Notes: generated by a model not told the origin, from the letters alone. 64,000 nucleotides of DNA from JAWKJY01 sp041393535 (GCA_041393535.1 JAWKJY010000002.1:186001-250000); one strand, 5' to 3'; shown: positions 44,991 to 57,103, numbered from the stretch's first letter. Numbers and translations are program-made.

Positions 44991-45327
44991 TCAGCCCACC
45001 GCGCCCGGCGGCCGGCCGCAGCCGCGCTGGCGCGAGCAGGCCCAGGCCTGGAGGGCCTCGACGACCCCGGCGAGCCGCCGCCCCTCCTCGGTCAGCCGGT
45101 ACTCGACGCGCGGCGGGCGGGCGTCGACGACGACGCGCACGAGCACGCCCGCCTCCTCGAGCTCGACCAGGCGGGCCGCGAGCGTCCGCGGCGGGACGTC
45201 GCCGAGCGCCTGGCGGAACTCGTTGAAGCGCATGCTCCCCGCGTGCGCGGCGAAGACGACCTGGATCAGCCAGCGGCGCCCGAGGAGGTCCGCGGCGTCG
45301 CGGACCTCCTCGGACAGCAGCTCCCGT

Positions 45328-45344
<17 letters not shown>
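44991..45344 (-). CDS. HxlR-family winged-helix regulator
   Basis: A 117-residue regulator with the HxlR fold: DAADLLGRRWLIQVVFAAHAGSMRFNEFRQALGDVPPRTLAARLVELEEAG (helix-turn-helix) and the wing PPRVEYRLTEEGRRL. Cysteines near both ends (SRCSRRE, WACSRQRGCGRP) may give redox or electrophile sensing, as in other HxlR/YodB proteins. Its ATG lies inside the last codons of lon, so it is translationally coupled to it. It likely controls the MBL-like gene downstream or the operon. Confidence 0.88.
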
Positions 45345-47634
<2,290 letters not shown>

Positions 47635-47707
47635 GAGGCGAACCCTCCCAGGTGATTGCCTTGGGGACACCAACTATAACTTCTGCACCAGCTACCCTAT
47701 TCCTCAC

Positions 47708-49531
47708 GTGTCGCCGCCGCATCTCTTCCGCGAGCCCGAGGGTCCTGCCGATCGCCCCGCCGACCGGGCGGTCCGCCGGGCGAACCTCCGCCGCGTGCTG
47801 CGCCTGTTCGGGCCGCACCGCGGCCGCCTCGGGGCCGTCCTCGCCCTGATCCTCGTCTCGGCGCTGCTCGGCGTCGTCTCGCCGTTCCTCCTCCAGCGCG
47901 TTCTCGACGACGCGCTGCCCGCCCGGGACGGCTGGCTCCTCACGTGGCTCGTGCTCGGGATGATCGCGATCTCCGTCGCGGGCGGCATCCTCGGCGTCTT
48001 CCAGACGCTGCTCTCGAACCAGGTCGGCCAGCGCGTCATGCACGACCTGCGCTCCGCGGTCTACCGCCACCTCCAGCAGCTCTCGCTTGCCTTCTTCACG
48101 CGCACGCGCACGGGTGAGGTCCAGTCCCGGATCGCAAACGACATCGGCGGCGTCCAGAGCGTCGTCACCTCGACGGCGACCTCGATCGTCTCGAACGCGA
48201 CGACCGTGCTCGCCACGATCGTCGCGATGGTGCTGCTCGACTGGCGCCTGGCCGCGTTCTCGCTGGGGCTGCTGCCGCTGTTCGTCTGGCTCACCCAACG
48301 GGTCGGGCGGGAGCGCAAGCGGATCACCGCGACGCGGCAGGAGACGATGGCCGACATCGCCAGCCTGGTACAGGAGTCGCTCTCGGTCTCCGGGATCCTG
48401 CTCGGCAAGACGATGGGCCGCGGGCCCGAGCTCGCCGAGCGCTTCACGCGCGAGTCCGAGCGGCTCGCCGACCTCGAGGTGCGCCAGCGGATGGCCGGCC
48501 GCTGGGTGATGGCCTCGATCCAGATCAGCTTCGCGGTCATGCCCGCGGCCGTCTACTGGCTCGCCGGACAGGCCTGGATCGGCGGGTCGGTCACGATCGG
48601 CACCGTCGTCGCGTTCACCACGCTGCAGACGCGGCTCTTCTTCCCGATCCAGGGCCTGCTCACGGTCCAGCTGGACGTGCAGACGTCGCTCGCGCTGTTC
48701 GACCGCGTCTTCGAGTACCTCGACCTGCCGATCGACATCGGCGAGCGCCCTGGCGCGCGCGCTCGCGCGCGCGTCGACGGCGTCGTCCGCTTCGAGGACG
48801 TGTGGTTCCGCTACGACCGGGCCGAGGGGGCGCCCTGGACGCTCGCGGGCGTCTCGTTCGACGTGCCGCGCGGCACGACGACGGCGATCGTCGGCGAGAC
48901 CGGCTCCGGCAAGACGACGCTCGGCTACCTCGTCGCGCGCCTCTACGACGTCGAGCGCGGCCGGGTGACCGTCGACGGCGTCGACGTCCGCGACCTCTCG
49001 TTCGACACGCTCGCGCGCCACGTCGGCGTGGTCTCCCAGGAGACCTACCTCTTCCACGCCTCGGTCAGGGAGAACCTCCGCTTCGCCCGGCCGGACGCGA
49101 CCGACGAGGATCTCGTCGCCGCCGCGCGGGCCGCGCGCATCGACCACGTGATCGAGGCCCTCCCGGAGGGATACGACACGGTCGTCGGCGAGCGCGGCTA
49201 CCGCTTCTCGGGCGGCGAGAAGCAGCGGATCGCGATCGCCCGCACGATCCTCCGCAACCCGCCGATCCTCGTCCTCGACGAGGCGACGAGCGCGCTCGAC
49301 ACGGAGACGGAGCGCGCCGTCCAGGAGGCGCTCGACGCGCTCGCCGAGGGCCGTACGACGATCGCGATCGCGCACCGGCTCTCGACGGTCCGCGAGGCCG
49401 ACCAGATCGTCGTCCTCGACCGCGGCACGATCGCCGAGCGGGGCACGCACGAGGAGCTGCTCGCGCTCGGCGGCCGCTACGCGGCGCTCGTCGCCGGCGA
49501 CGTGGACGAGACGCTCGCCGCCCTATCCTGA
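47708..49531 (+). CDS. ABC exporter, fused permease and ATPase
   Basis: A 607-residue half-transporter (MsbA/MdlB type). It has six membrane helices (about 38-320; e.g. LGAVLALILVSALLGVVSPFLL, WLLTWLVLGMIAISVAGGILG), then an ATPase domain with Walker A GETGSGKTTL, signature FSGGEKQR (Phe replaces Leu), Walker B LVLDEATS and the switch His in AIAHRLS. It works as a dimer and exports lipids or hydrophobic compounds. GTG at 47708 lies nine bases after TACCCT with no ribosome binding site. It is divergent from lon across 73 bases. Confidence 0.92.
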   Translation: MSPPHLFREPEGPADRPADRAVRRANLRRVLRLFGPHRGRLGAVLALILVSALLGVVSPFLLQRVLDDALPARDGWLLTWLVLGMIAISVAGGILGVFQTLLSNQVGQRVMHDLRSAVYRHLQQLSLAFFTRTRTGEVQSRIANDIGGVQSVVTSTATSIVSNATTVLATIVAMVLLDWRLAAFSLGLLPLFVWLTQRVGRERKRITATRQETMADIASLVQESLSVSGILLGKTMGRGPELAERFTRESERLADLEVRQRMAGRWVMASIQISFAVMPAAVYWLAGQAWIGGSVTIGTVVAFTTLQTRLFFPIQGLLTVQLDVQTSLALFDRVFEYLDLPIDIGERPGARARARVDGVVRFEDVWFRYDRAEGAPWTLAGVSFDVPRGTTTAIVGETGSGKTTLGYLVARLYDVERGRVTVDGVDVRDLSFDTLARHVGVVSQETYLFHASVRENLRFARPDATDEDLVAAARAARIDHVIEALPEGYDTVVGERGYRFSGGEKQRIAIARTILRNPPILVLDEATSALDTETERAVQEALDALAEGRTTIAIAHRLSTVREADQIVVLDRGTIAERGTHEELLALGGRYAALVAGDVDETLAALS

Positions 49532-49630
49532 CGGCGGGCGCCGCGGGCGAGGAGCCCGACCCGTGACGTCGAAACGCACTGCCGCCGGGGCGGGCCGCCG
49601 TCCGTCCGGCGTCGAACGAGAGGAGAGGGG

Positions 49631-50053
49631 ATGCGACTCCGTCACCTGGTCGCCGTCGCCGTCGCGGGCGCGCTCGTCGCGCCGGCCGCTGCGCAGGCGC
49701 AGCCGAACCGGTACGAGCTGAAGCTGACGCTCCGGCCGGGCCAGCAGGCGTCGATGACGATCGGCACCGTCCCGCGGGGCGAGTTCGCCTTCTTCCTGCG
49801 TGCGTCGAGCGACGGGGAGAAGGCCGTCACCGTCAGGCAGAGGGCGAACGGTGCGGCCGCGTTCGTCGTACTCGACACCGTGAATCGACCCGACGACTGC
49901 GAGGGCGCAGCCGGGAGCGTCTTCTGCTCCGACGTCACGGCGCCGGCCACCCCGGCCGGGAAGCGCTGGACGTTCACGGTCAAGAGCACCGGCTCACGGC
50001 CGACCTCGATCACGCTGCGGATCACGTTCCGGAAGGTCGCGAACGCGCAGTAG
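49631..50053 (+). CDS. Small secreted protein
   Basis: A 140-residue exported protein: signal peptide (RLRHLVAVAVAGALVAPAAAQA, cleavage near AQA), then a beta-rich mature domain (ELKLTLRPGQQASMTIGTVPRG, WTFTVKSTGSRPTSITLRITF) with one Cys pair (DDCEGAAGSVFCSD). It looks like a single immunoglobulin-like or jelly-roll module. No family assigned. ATG at 49631 has AGGAGAGG directly upstream. It converges with 50095-51018. Confidence 0.7.
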   Translation: MRLRHLVAVAVAGALVAPAAAQAQPNRYELKLTLRPGQQASMTIGTVPRGEFAFFLRASSDGEKAVTVRQRANGAAAFVVLDTVNRPDDCEGAAGSVFCSDVTAPATPAGKRWTFTVKSTGSRPTSITLRITFRKVANAQ

Positions 50054-50067
50054 CGACGGCCCCCGTG

Positions 50068-50095
50068 GCGGCCGGGCGACCCGCCGTCCGGCCGC
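50068..50095. terminator. Hairpin between convergent genes
   Basis: Eight-base perfect stem (50068-50075 with 50088-50095), 12-base loop, between the stop codons of two secreted-protein genes. Confidence 0.5.
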
Positions 50096-51018
50096 TACGG
50101 CTCGAGCGAGCCCGTGTCGACGACCTCGAACGCCGAGCCGGTCACCCGGTGGAGCGTGTGCAGGTCGTCGTTGTCCCAGCGCGGGTCGGGCGCACCCGAG
50201 ACGTACCAGTCCGAGCCATTGTCGGCGACGATCATCCCGTAGCGCTTGAGCGCGAGCAGGACGGCGCGCGCCTGGGGCGGGAAGCCCTCGATCGGGTAGT
50301 CGGCCCGCAGCCGCAGCCGCAGGCCCATCGGCGGCAGCGACGGGTCGTCGTCGTCGGAGGCGAAGTGGCGCGCGGGGTAGACGAACGCCCGGCGGCTCCG
50401 CTCGACGGTGAAGCGCAGTGCGTGGTCGATCCCGCCGCGCGCGACCTCGTCGTAGCGGGCGAGGCCGGGGAGGATCGGCAGCCCGGCCGCGTCGGCCGAC
50501 GTCCAGCCCTCCGGGCGCAGCGCGTTCGAGCGCAGGCTCCAGATCGCGCCCGAGCCCGCGCGCCAGCCCTTCCGCGTCGGGTAGAGGGCGTACAGCTCGT
50601 AGAGCTTGCAGGACGTGCGGTCGACGATCAGCGCGTGGCGATCGCCGCTCGACCGGCGCCCGCCCTCGATCCTGACCGCCTTCGGGATCGGGTACGGGCC
50701 GCGGTCGCTCTCGTCGGCGTAGTCGAAGCGCGGCCGGAACCGCGGGGCCTTCGCCCCGACGACGGTGATCGGGATGCCGATCGGCCCGCCGTTCCACGTC
50801 CCCGAGCCGAAGTCGGCGTGCATCGCGTCCTCGAGCCCGATCGACCGGACGATCGCGTCCGAGCTCGCGGCCACGGGCAGCCCGTCGACGCGCTGGTTCC
50901 ACGGGCTGTCCGCGGGGAAGATCGCACAGCCCGGCGCGCCGGGCAGCGGCAGCGCCTGCGCGGCCGGCACGAGGCCGAGCCCGACGGCAGCGGCGATGAC
51001 CCCCAGCAGCGCGCGCAC
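50095..51018 (-). CDS. Secreted protein of unknown function
   Basis: A 307-residue exported protein with a signal peptide (RALLGVIAAAVGLGLVPAAQA). The mature part begins PGCAIFPADSPWNQRVDGLPV, and has WNGGPIGIPITVVG, GDRHALIVDRTSCKLYELYALY, LPILPGLARYDEV, HALRFTVERSRRAFVYPARH, and a C-terminal GMIVADNGSDWYVSGAPDPRWDND. Such 'PADSPWN' secreted proteins occur in soil bacteria without a known role; two cysteines could pair. Acidic and aromatic residues hint at carbohydrate binding, which is only a guess. It stands alone with an ATG start. Confidence 0.75.
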   Translation of the reverse strand: MRALLGVIAAAVGLGLVPAAQALPLPGAPGCAIFPADSPWNQRVDGLPVAASSDAIVRSIGLEDAMHADFGSGTWNGGPIGIPITVVGAKAPRFRPRFDYADESDRGPYPIPKAVRIEGGRRSSGDRHALIVDRTSCKLYELYALYPTRKGWRAGSGAIWSLRSNALRPEGWTSADAAGLPILPGLARYDEVARGGIDHALRFTVERSRRAFVYPARHFASDDDDPSLPPMGLRLRLRADYPIEGFPPQARAVLLALKRYGMIVADNGSDWYVSGAPDPRWDNDDLHTLHRVTGSAFEVVDTGSLEP

Positions 51019-51061
51019 GGGCGCAGCCTACAAGCAGCGGCGGCCCGCCGCGATCCCCCGG

Positions 51062-51304
51062 TCAGGCGAGCTCGGCCGAGCGGGCCGCGAGCGCGCGGTC
51101 GCGGTCGGTGACGCCGCCCGCCGTGTGCGTCCACCAGCGCAGGACGACGCGTCGGTAGTGGACGGCGATGTCCGGGTGGTGGTCCTCGGCCTCGGCGAGC
51201 GCCGCGACCCGGTTCACGAACGCGATCGCGTCCGCGAAGCTCCCGAACGAGAACTCGCGCTCGAGCGCGCCGTCGCGCTCCTGCCAGCCGGCCGGCACGT
51301 CCAT
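51062..51304 (-). CDS. Pterin-4a-carbinolamine dehydratase
   Basis: An 80-residue protein of the PCD/DCoH family: GWQERDGALEREFSFGSFADAIAFVNRVAALAEAEDHHPDIAVHYRRVVLRWWTH-type arrangement with the active-site EDHHPD and the later His. It dehydrates 4a-hydroxytetrahydropterin formed by aromatic amino acid hydroxylases; in many bacteria it is linked to molybdopterin instead. Slightly short at the N-terminus compared with the ~95-residue family. The ATG at 51304 follows CATACT by five bases. No hydroxylase gene is nearby. Confidence 0.88.
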   Translation of the reverse strand: MDVPAGWQERDGALEREFSFGSFADAIAFVNRVAALAEAEDHHPDIAVHYRRVVLRWWTHTAGGVTDRDRALAARSAELA

Positions 51305-51412
51305 GCGCCCAGTATGGCCGGTGCCCGACGCGCCCCGCGGGGATCCGGTCGGCGCCGGCGCGCGTAGTTCCCGGTGCACCACCCGTCATCGCACCCTCGG
51401 GAAGGAGACCTC

Positions 51413-51844
51413 GTGAAGCGTCGCCGCCTGGCCGGGCTCGCCGTCGTGGCCGTCACGGCCCTCGTCGTCGTTCCGACGTCGTTCGCCGCCAAGAAGAAGC
51501 CCGCGACGAAGCTCGCGGCGAGCTTCTCCGGCATGACCATCACCCTCGCGAAGGGCAAGACGGTGCTGTCCTCGGGCTCGCAGGGCAGCGCCTCGCTCAA
51601 GGCCGGCAGGTACGCGCTCCAGCTGAAGGACGACGACACGTTCCACAACTTCGTGCTCGTCAAGGCCGCCTCCGGCTCGGCCGGCAGCGCCTCGCCGGTC
51701 AGGGCGGCGGGCAGGCCCGTCGAGACGAGCGTCGGCGGCACGGGCACGAAGACCTTCACCGTCGTGCTCGCCAGGGGCACGTACACCCTCTATTGCGCGC
51801 CGCACCTCGGCCTGGGCATGTACGTGCAGATCACCGTCCGCTGA
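51413..51844 (+). CDS. Secreted cupredoxin-like copper protein
   Basis: A 143-residue exported protein: signal peptide (RRLAGLAVVAVTALVVVPTSFA), Lys-rich linker, then a beta-sandwich with type-1 copper ligands, His in DDDTFHNFVL and the C-terminal YCAPHLGLGMY (Cys, His, Met). So a blue-copper electron carrier of the plastocyanin/azurin group is likely, although it could also have a structural or copper-storage role. It may pass electrons to the oxidase at 33-36 kb. The GTG at 51413 has GAAGGAG upstream. A perfect hairpin follows. Confidence 0.82.
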   Translation: MKRRRLAGLAVVAVTALVVVPTSFAAKKKPATKLAASFSGMTITLAKGKTVLSSGSQGSASLKAGRYALQLKDDDTFHNFVLVKAASGSAGSASPVRAAGRPVETSVGGTGTKTFTVVLARGTYTLYCAPHLGLGMYVQITVR

Positions 51845-51853
51845 GGGCGTGCG

Positions 51854-51883
51854 CGGGCTGCGGGGCCGGCGCCCCGCAGCCCG
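51854..51883. terminator. Bidirectional hairpin terminator
   Basis: Perfect 13-base stem (51854-51866 with 51871-51883) with a CGGC loop, between the cupredoxin gene and the convergent JAMM protease gene. Confidence 0.8.
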
Positions 51884-51913
51884 ACCCCGCTGGAACGCGA
51901 CCGGGCCGGGCCG

Positions 51914-52288
51914 CTAGGAGAGCGGCTCCTCCTCGATCGTCCGGCCGACGATGCGCCAGGCGCCGAACTCCCCGGAGGAGACGGTGTAGATCACGTAGGG
52001 CGAGCCCTCCCACTGGCCGATGTTCTCGACGTCCGTGCGGGACGGGCGCGGCGGGCTCGTCAGGTGGGAGTGGAAGATCGCGATCTCGTACCCGTCGTCC
52101 CAGAGGTCCATCCAGACCTCCGGGTCGGCCTCGAGCTCGAAGCGGTACGGGCTCGAGGCCGCGTTGCGCGCGGGCAGGTACCGCTCGGCGACGCCGTCCC
52201 GCAGCGCGATCAGCCCGCAGGCCTCGTTCGGCTTCTCGGCGTCGGAGTGCGCCGCGATCGCGTCGCGGACCGCCTGCGGGATCACCAC
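51914..52288 (-). CDS. mec: JAMM/MPN+ metalloprotease (Mec-like)
   Basis: A 124-residue JAB1/MPN+ domain protein with all catalytic residues: Glu22 (KPNEACGLI), His73 and His75 (FHSH), Ser83 and Asp86 (TSPPRPSRTD), i.e. HxHx7SxxD. In Mycobacterium the Mec protease cuts the cysteine adduct from the tail of the sulfur carrier CysO. Here the operon partner upstream is a CysO-CysM fusion, so Mec may also cut behind the internal Gly-Gly. It starts 37 bases after the fusion gene. This is the same fold as eukaryotic deubiquitinases. Confidence 0.93.
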   Translation of the reverse strand: MVIPQAVRDAIAAHSDAEKPNEACGLIALRDGVAERYLPARNAASSPYRFELEADPEVWMDLWDDGYEIAIFHSHLTSPPRPSRTDVENIGQWEGSPYVIYTVSSGEFGAWRIVGRTIEEEPLS

Positions 52289-52325
52289 GGGGCGACCTGC
52301 CTCGGGCCGGGGCCCGACGGCGCCG

Positions 52326-53552
52326 CTACCACCAGACCCGGTCCTCCATCGACTCCTCGACCTCGTCGAGCGGGCGCGTCCAGAAGTCCGCGGAGAGGTA
52401 CTTCCAGCCGCCGTCCGCGAGGATGCAGACGACGACGCCCTCGTCGAGCTCGTTCGCGATCCTCGCCGCGACCTGGACGACCGCGCCGGACGAGACGCCG
52501 GCGAAGATGCCCTCGCGGTCGACGAGCGCGCGCAGCCCGCGGACGGCGTCCTCGTTCGAGACGAGGATCTTCCGGTCGAGCTTCGAGACGTCGAGGATCG
52601 GCGGGACGTAGCCGTCCTCCAGCGAGCGGAGGCCCATGACGAGGTCGCCCTGGAGCGGCTCGGCCGCGACGACCTGGATGTCGGGGAACGACTCGCGCAG
52701 GCGCTCGCCCGTGCCCATCAGCGTGCCGCCCGTGCCGAGGCCGGCGACGACGGCGTCGACGCGCGGCAGCGCCTCGGCGATCTCGGCGCCCGTGCCGTCG
52801 AAGTGCGCGCGCGGGTTGGCCGGGTTCGCGTACTGGAACGGCATGAAGTAGCGCGGGTCCTTCTCGGCCATCGCGAGCGCCTGGCGGACGGCGCCGTTCG
52901 AGCCCTGCTCGGCCGGCGAGAAGACGACACTGGCCCCGTACAGCTCGAGCAGCTTCACGCGCTCCGGCGTCGAGTTCTCGGGCATGACGCAGGTGAGCTT
53001 GTAGCCCTTGAGCCGCGCCACCATGGCGAGCGAGATGCCCGTGTTGCCGCTGGTCGGCTCGAGCAGCTCGCGGCCGGGCTGGAGCTCGCCGCGGGCCTCG
53101 GCCGCCTCGATCATCGAGCGGGCGACCCGGTCCTTGATCGAGCCGGTCGGGTTCTGGCCCTCGAGCTTCGCGTAGATCTTCACGCTCGGCTTCGGCGTCA
53201 GGTGGGTCAGCTCGACGAGCGGGGTGTTGCCGATCAGGTCGAGGGCGCTGCGCACGACGGGCAGCTTGCCCGCGACGGGCGTCGAGCCGCCGGCCATGGC
53301 GGGGAGGAGGATCACCGTCGCGCCGTCGGGCACCGAGGTCTCGAGCCCGTCGAGCGTCCGCACGTCCTCGTTGTTGAGGTAGACGTTGACGAACGGGGCG
53401 ATGTCCCCGTCGACCATGATCTGCGTCGCCAGCCCCGGGTACGACCCGACGAGGCTGTCGAGCACCTCGCGGAGCGAGGAGCCGTCGGCCTCGACCTCGC
53501 GCGAGCCGCCGACGGCGGCGCGCAGGGTGGGTGGGATGCGAACCTTGGCCAT
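52326..53552 (-). CDS. CysO sulfur carrier fused to CysM cysteine synthase
   Basis: A 408-residue fusion. Residues 1-89 form a ThiS/MoaD ubiquitin-like carrier (VRIPPTLRAAVGG, FVNVYLNNEDVRTLDGLE, TVILLPAMAGG) that ends in Gly88-Gly89. The chain continues through a short linker (STPVAGKLPVVRS) into a PLP cysteine synthase (LIGNTPLVEL, PTGSIKDR with Lys140, EPTSGNTG, GLGTGGTLMG, DGGWKYLS). In Mycobacterium, CysO and CysM are separate and O-phosphoserine plus CysO thiocarboxylate give cysteine. Here the tail that must be thiocarboxylated is internal. No frameshift or stop separates them. A GTG at the start of VRSALD might allow separate CysM translation. Confidence 0.93.
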   Translation of the reverse strand: MAKVRIPPTLRAAVGGSREVEADGSSLREVLDSLVGSYPGLATQIMVDGDIAPFVNVYLNNEDVRTLDGLETSVPDGATVILLPAMAGGSTPVAGKLPVVRSALDLIGNTPLVELTHLTPKPSVKIYAKLEGQNPTGSIKDRVARSMIEAAEARGELQPGRELLEPTSGNTGISLAMVARLKGYKLTCVMPENSTPERVKLLELYGASVVFSPAEQGSNGAVRQALAMAEKDPRYFMPFQYANPANPRAHFDGTGAEIAEALPRVDAVVAGLGTGGTLMGTGERLRESFPDIQVVAAEPLQGDLVMGLRSLEDGYVPPILDVSKLDRKILVSNEDAVRGLRALVDREGIFAGVSSGAVVQVAARIANELDEGVVVCILADGGWKYLSADFWTRPLDEVEESMEDRVWW

Positions 53553-53564
53553 CGGTCCTCCTCG

Positions 53565-54740
53565 CTAGCCGACGTGCGCGGGGCCCGCGCAGAACTCGAC
53601 GTAGTCGATGTACTCGCTGATCGTCGGGTGGTCGCCGCAGACCGGGCAGTCCGGGTTGCGGTTCAGCTTCATCTCGAACATCTCCATGTGGAGCGCGTCG
53701 ATCATCAGGTGCCGTCCGATCAGCGGGTCGCCGATCCCGATCAGCACCTTCAGCGCCTCGTTCGCCTGCAGCGAGCCCACGATGCCCGGCAGGACGCCCA
53801 GGACGCCGCCCTCCGCGCAGCTCGGCGCCAGCTCGGGCGGCGGCGGCTGCGGGAAGAGGCAGCGGTAGCATGGCCCCTCGTACGGCTTGAACACCGTCAC
53901 CTGGCCCTCGAAGCGGAAGATCGACCCGTGCACCACGGGGATCCGGTGCCACACCGAGGCGTCGTTGACGAGGTAGCGCGTGGGGAAGTTGTCCGCGCCG
54001 TCGACGATCAGGTCCCAGCCGTCCGCGAGGATCCGCTCGACGTTGTCGGAGGTCAGGCGCTCCTGGTACGTGATCACCTTCACGTCCGGGTTCAGCGCCT
54101 CGAGCGACTCGCGGGCAGACTCGACCTTCGGCGCGCCGAGGCGCGCGGTCGAGTGGACGATCTGGCGCTGGAGGTTCGACGCGTCGACGGTGTCGCCGTC
54201 GACGATGCCGATCGTCCCGACGCCCGCCGCGGCCAGGTAGAGCGACGCGGGGGAGCCGAGGCCGCCCGCGCCGATCATCAGCACGCGCGAGTCGAGCAGC
54301 TTCAGCTGGCCCTCCTCGCCGACCTCCGGGATCAGCAGGTGGCGGCTGTAGCGCATGCGCTGGTCGTCGCGGAGGGCGCGGGGAAGGTCGATCTCGAAGC
54401 CGTTGCGCTTCCACTCGGTGAAGCCGCCCGCGAGCGACTCGACCTGCTCGTAGCCGAGCTCCTGCAGGGACTTGGCCGCGAACGCGGAGCGCGCGCCGCC
54501 CGCGCAGTAGACGATCACGGGGGTCGAGCGGTCGGGGACGACCTGCTCGATCCGGGACTCGAGGAAGCCGCGCGGCACGTGCACGGCGCCGGGCAGCTTG
54601 CCCTCCTCCCACTCGTCGCGCTCGCGCACGTCGATCAGGATGGGCGGCTGCGTCGAGGCCAGGCGCTCGTTCGCTGCGCCGGCGTCGATCTCGTCGATCT
54701 GCGCCTTGACCTGGGTGAGGATGTCGCGGTAGGTCGCCAT
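53565..54740 (-). CDS. Rhodanese-E1-like sulfurtransferase/adenylyltransferase (MoeZ-type)
   Basis: A 391-residue fusion that adenylates and thiolates ubiquitin-like carriers. Residues ~1-120 are a rhodanese domain with the persulfide Cys in IVYCAGGARSAFA. Residues ~130-391 are an E1-like MoeB/ThiF domain: GAGGLGSPASLYLAAAGVG, IVDGDTVDASNLQRQ, DGADNFPTR, and zinc pairs CYRC and CPVC. In MoeZ the rhodanese is at the C-terminus; here it is at the N-terminus. It would activate the CysO tail and load sulfur onto it. It is the first gene of the operon and starts ten bases after TATACT. Confidence 0.93.
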   Translation of the reverse strand: MATYRDILTQVKAQIDEIDAGAANERLASTQPPILIDVRERDEWEEGKLPGAVHVPRGFLESRIEQVVPDRSTPVIVYCAGGARSAFAAKSLQELGYEQVESLAGGFTEWKRNGFEIDLPRALRDDQRMRYSRHLLIPEVGEEGQLKLLDSRVLMIGAGGLGSPASLYLAAAGVGTIGIVDGDTVDASNLQRQIVHSTARLGAPKVESARESLEALNPDVKVITYQERLTSDNVERILADGWDLIVDGADNFPTRYLVNDASVWHRIPVVHGSIFRFEGQVTVFKPYEGPCYRCLFPQPPPPELAPSCAEGGVLGVLPGIVGSLQANEALKVLIGIGDPLIGRHLMIDALHMEMFEMKLNRNPDCPVCGDHPTISEYIDYVEFCAGPAHVG

Positions 54741-54891
54741 CGCTTCAGAGAGTATAGCGGCCTGTCGAGCGCGGCCACGAGGCGGTCGGGAACGCGGGGA
54801 TGCGGATCATGCCAGGGAGAACGCGCCGGGTGCGGTTCCTCTTCCCGGCAGCCTCGCGACGGTCCCGCGCGGCCGCCCCGGGCGCATGCTC

Positions 54892-54897
54892 TACGCT
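54892..54897 (+). promoter_or_regulatory. -10 hexamer that decides the TPR gene start
   Basis: TACGCT, six bases before the in-frame GTG at 54904. It lies inside the frame if the upstream ATG (54886) were the start, so it supports the GTG. Confidence 0.5.
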
Positions 54898-54903
54898 CGC
54901 GAG

Positions 54904-55956
54904 GTGTCCCCGCGCCTGCGCGTGCTCGTGGTCGTCGCCGTCTGCGTCATCGCCGCGGCGGGCGCAGCCGTCGCCGTCGCGTTCAACGGGCGCGGCCCGG
55001 GCGGCCAGGCCGAGGGGCCGCGGGAGGGCAACCCGCCGCTCGCGCTCGACGTCGCGCTCGACGACCCCCGGACCGCACGGGCGCTCGTCGAGGCGGAGCG
55101 GCTCTACAACGACGGGCGGCTCGAGGACGCGCGCATCGCGTTCGACGCGATCCTCGTCCGTCAGCCGGACCTGCTCGAGGCGCGCGTCGGCGACGCCGTC
55201 GCTCGCTGGCCCGCGGGCACCGTCGCGCGTCTGCGCGGGCTGCTCGACACGAGCCCGGAGAGCGCCCTCGTGCGCCTGCACCTCGGGCTCGCGCTGTTCT
55301 GGGAGCGGCAGGACGGCCAGGCCGTCGAGTCCTGGCAGGCGGCCCTGGAGGTCGAGCCGGACTCCCCGGCCGCGCTCCGGGCGGAGAACCTCCTCCACCC
55401 GGACATGCCGCTCTTCCGTCCGATCTTCGTCCCCGACCTCGACCTGCCCGCCGAGGCGCAGGGCAAGCCGCTCGGCGAGCAGCTCGGGATCCTCGAGCGG
55501 CGCGCGACCGCGAGCGACTCGGCCGACGACTGGCTGATCTACGGCACCGCGCTCCAGCGCGCGTCGCGGCCGATCTCGGCGGAGGAGGCCTTCGGGCGGG
55601 CGGTCGGCGCCGATCCCGCGCGCGTCGACGCGCAGGTCGCCCGGATCGTGGCCCAGTTCACGAAGGACGACCCGTCCGCGTCGTTCTCGCAGCTCGGCCC
55701 GCTCGCCGGGCAGCATCCGGACGAGCCCGTGATCCGCTACCACCTCGGCCTGATGCTGCTCTGGCTGCGCCAGGTGACCCAGGCCGAGACCGAGCTCGAG
55801 CAGGCCCGCGACGCCGCGCCGGGCACGTTCTACGCGCAGCAGGCCCAGACGCTGCTCGACCGGCTCCGGCAGGTCGCCGCGGGGGCCGACACGGGCCCGG
55901 CGGACACCGGCGAGGAGCCCGCGGCGACGCCCGGCGCGGACACCTCTGCCGGCTGA
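54904..55956 (+). CDS. Membrane-anchored TPR protein
   Basis: A 350-residue protein with an N-terminal signal anchor (RLRVLVVVAVCVIAAAGAAVAVAF), then TPR-type helix pairs: ALVEAERLYNDGRLEDARIAF, LVRLHLGLALFWERQDGQAVESW, DDWLIYGTALQRASRPISAEEAF and VIRYHLGLMLLWLRQVTQAETEL. The tail is low-complexity (Thr/Gly/Ala/Pro). Such proteins act as scaffolds, often in cytochrome c maturation (CcmH/NrfG-like) or envelope assembly; the partner is unknown. The GTG is preferred to the ATG six codons upstream because of the leaderless promoter pattern. sigA follows after 84 bases. Confidence 0.78.
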   Translation: MSPRLRVLVVVAVCVIAAAGAAVAVAFNGRGPGGQAEGPREGNPPLALDVALDDPRTARALVEAERLYNDGRLEDARIAFDAILVRQPDLLEARVGDAVARWPAGTVARLRGLLDTSPESALVRLHLGLALFWERQDGQAVESWQAALEVEPDSPAALRAENLLHPDMPLFRPIFVPDLDLPAEAQGKPLGEQLGILERRATASDSADDWLIYGTALQRASRPISAEEAFGRAVGADPARVDAQVARIVAQFTKDDPSASFSQLGPLAGQHPDEPVIRYHLGLMLLWLRQVTQAETELEQARDAAPGTFYAQQAQTLLDRLRQVAAGADTGPADTGEEPAATPGADTSAG

Positions 55957-56040
55957 ACTTCGTGCTACGGTTCACGATCATCGTCGCCGGCCCCGCCCGC
56001 GGCGCCGGCGGCTCGAAGCAGGCTGTCCCGAGGGGAGTCG

Positions 56041-57087
<1,047 letters not shown>

Positions 57088-57103
57088 TCGGAGGCGGCTG
57101 CGG

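Noticed and set aside
47635..47707. HspR (HAIR) operator upstream of lon
   Set aside because: No CTTGAGT-N7-ACTCAAG-like sequence is present in the spacer.
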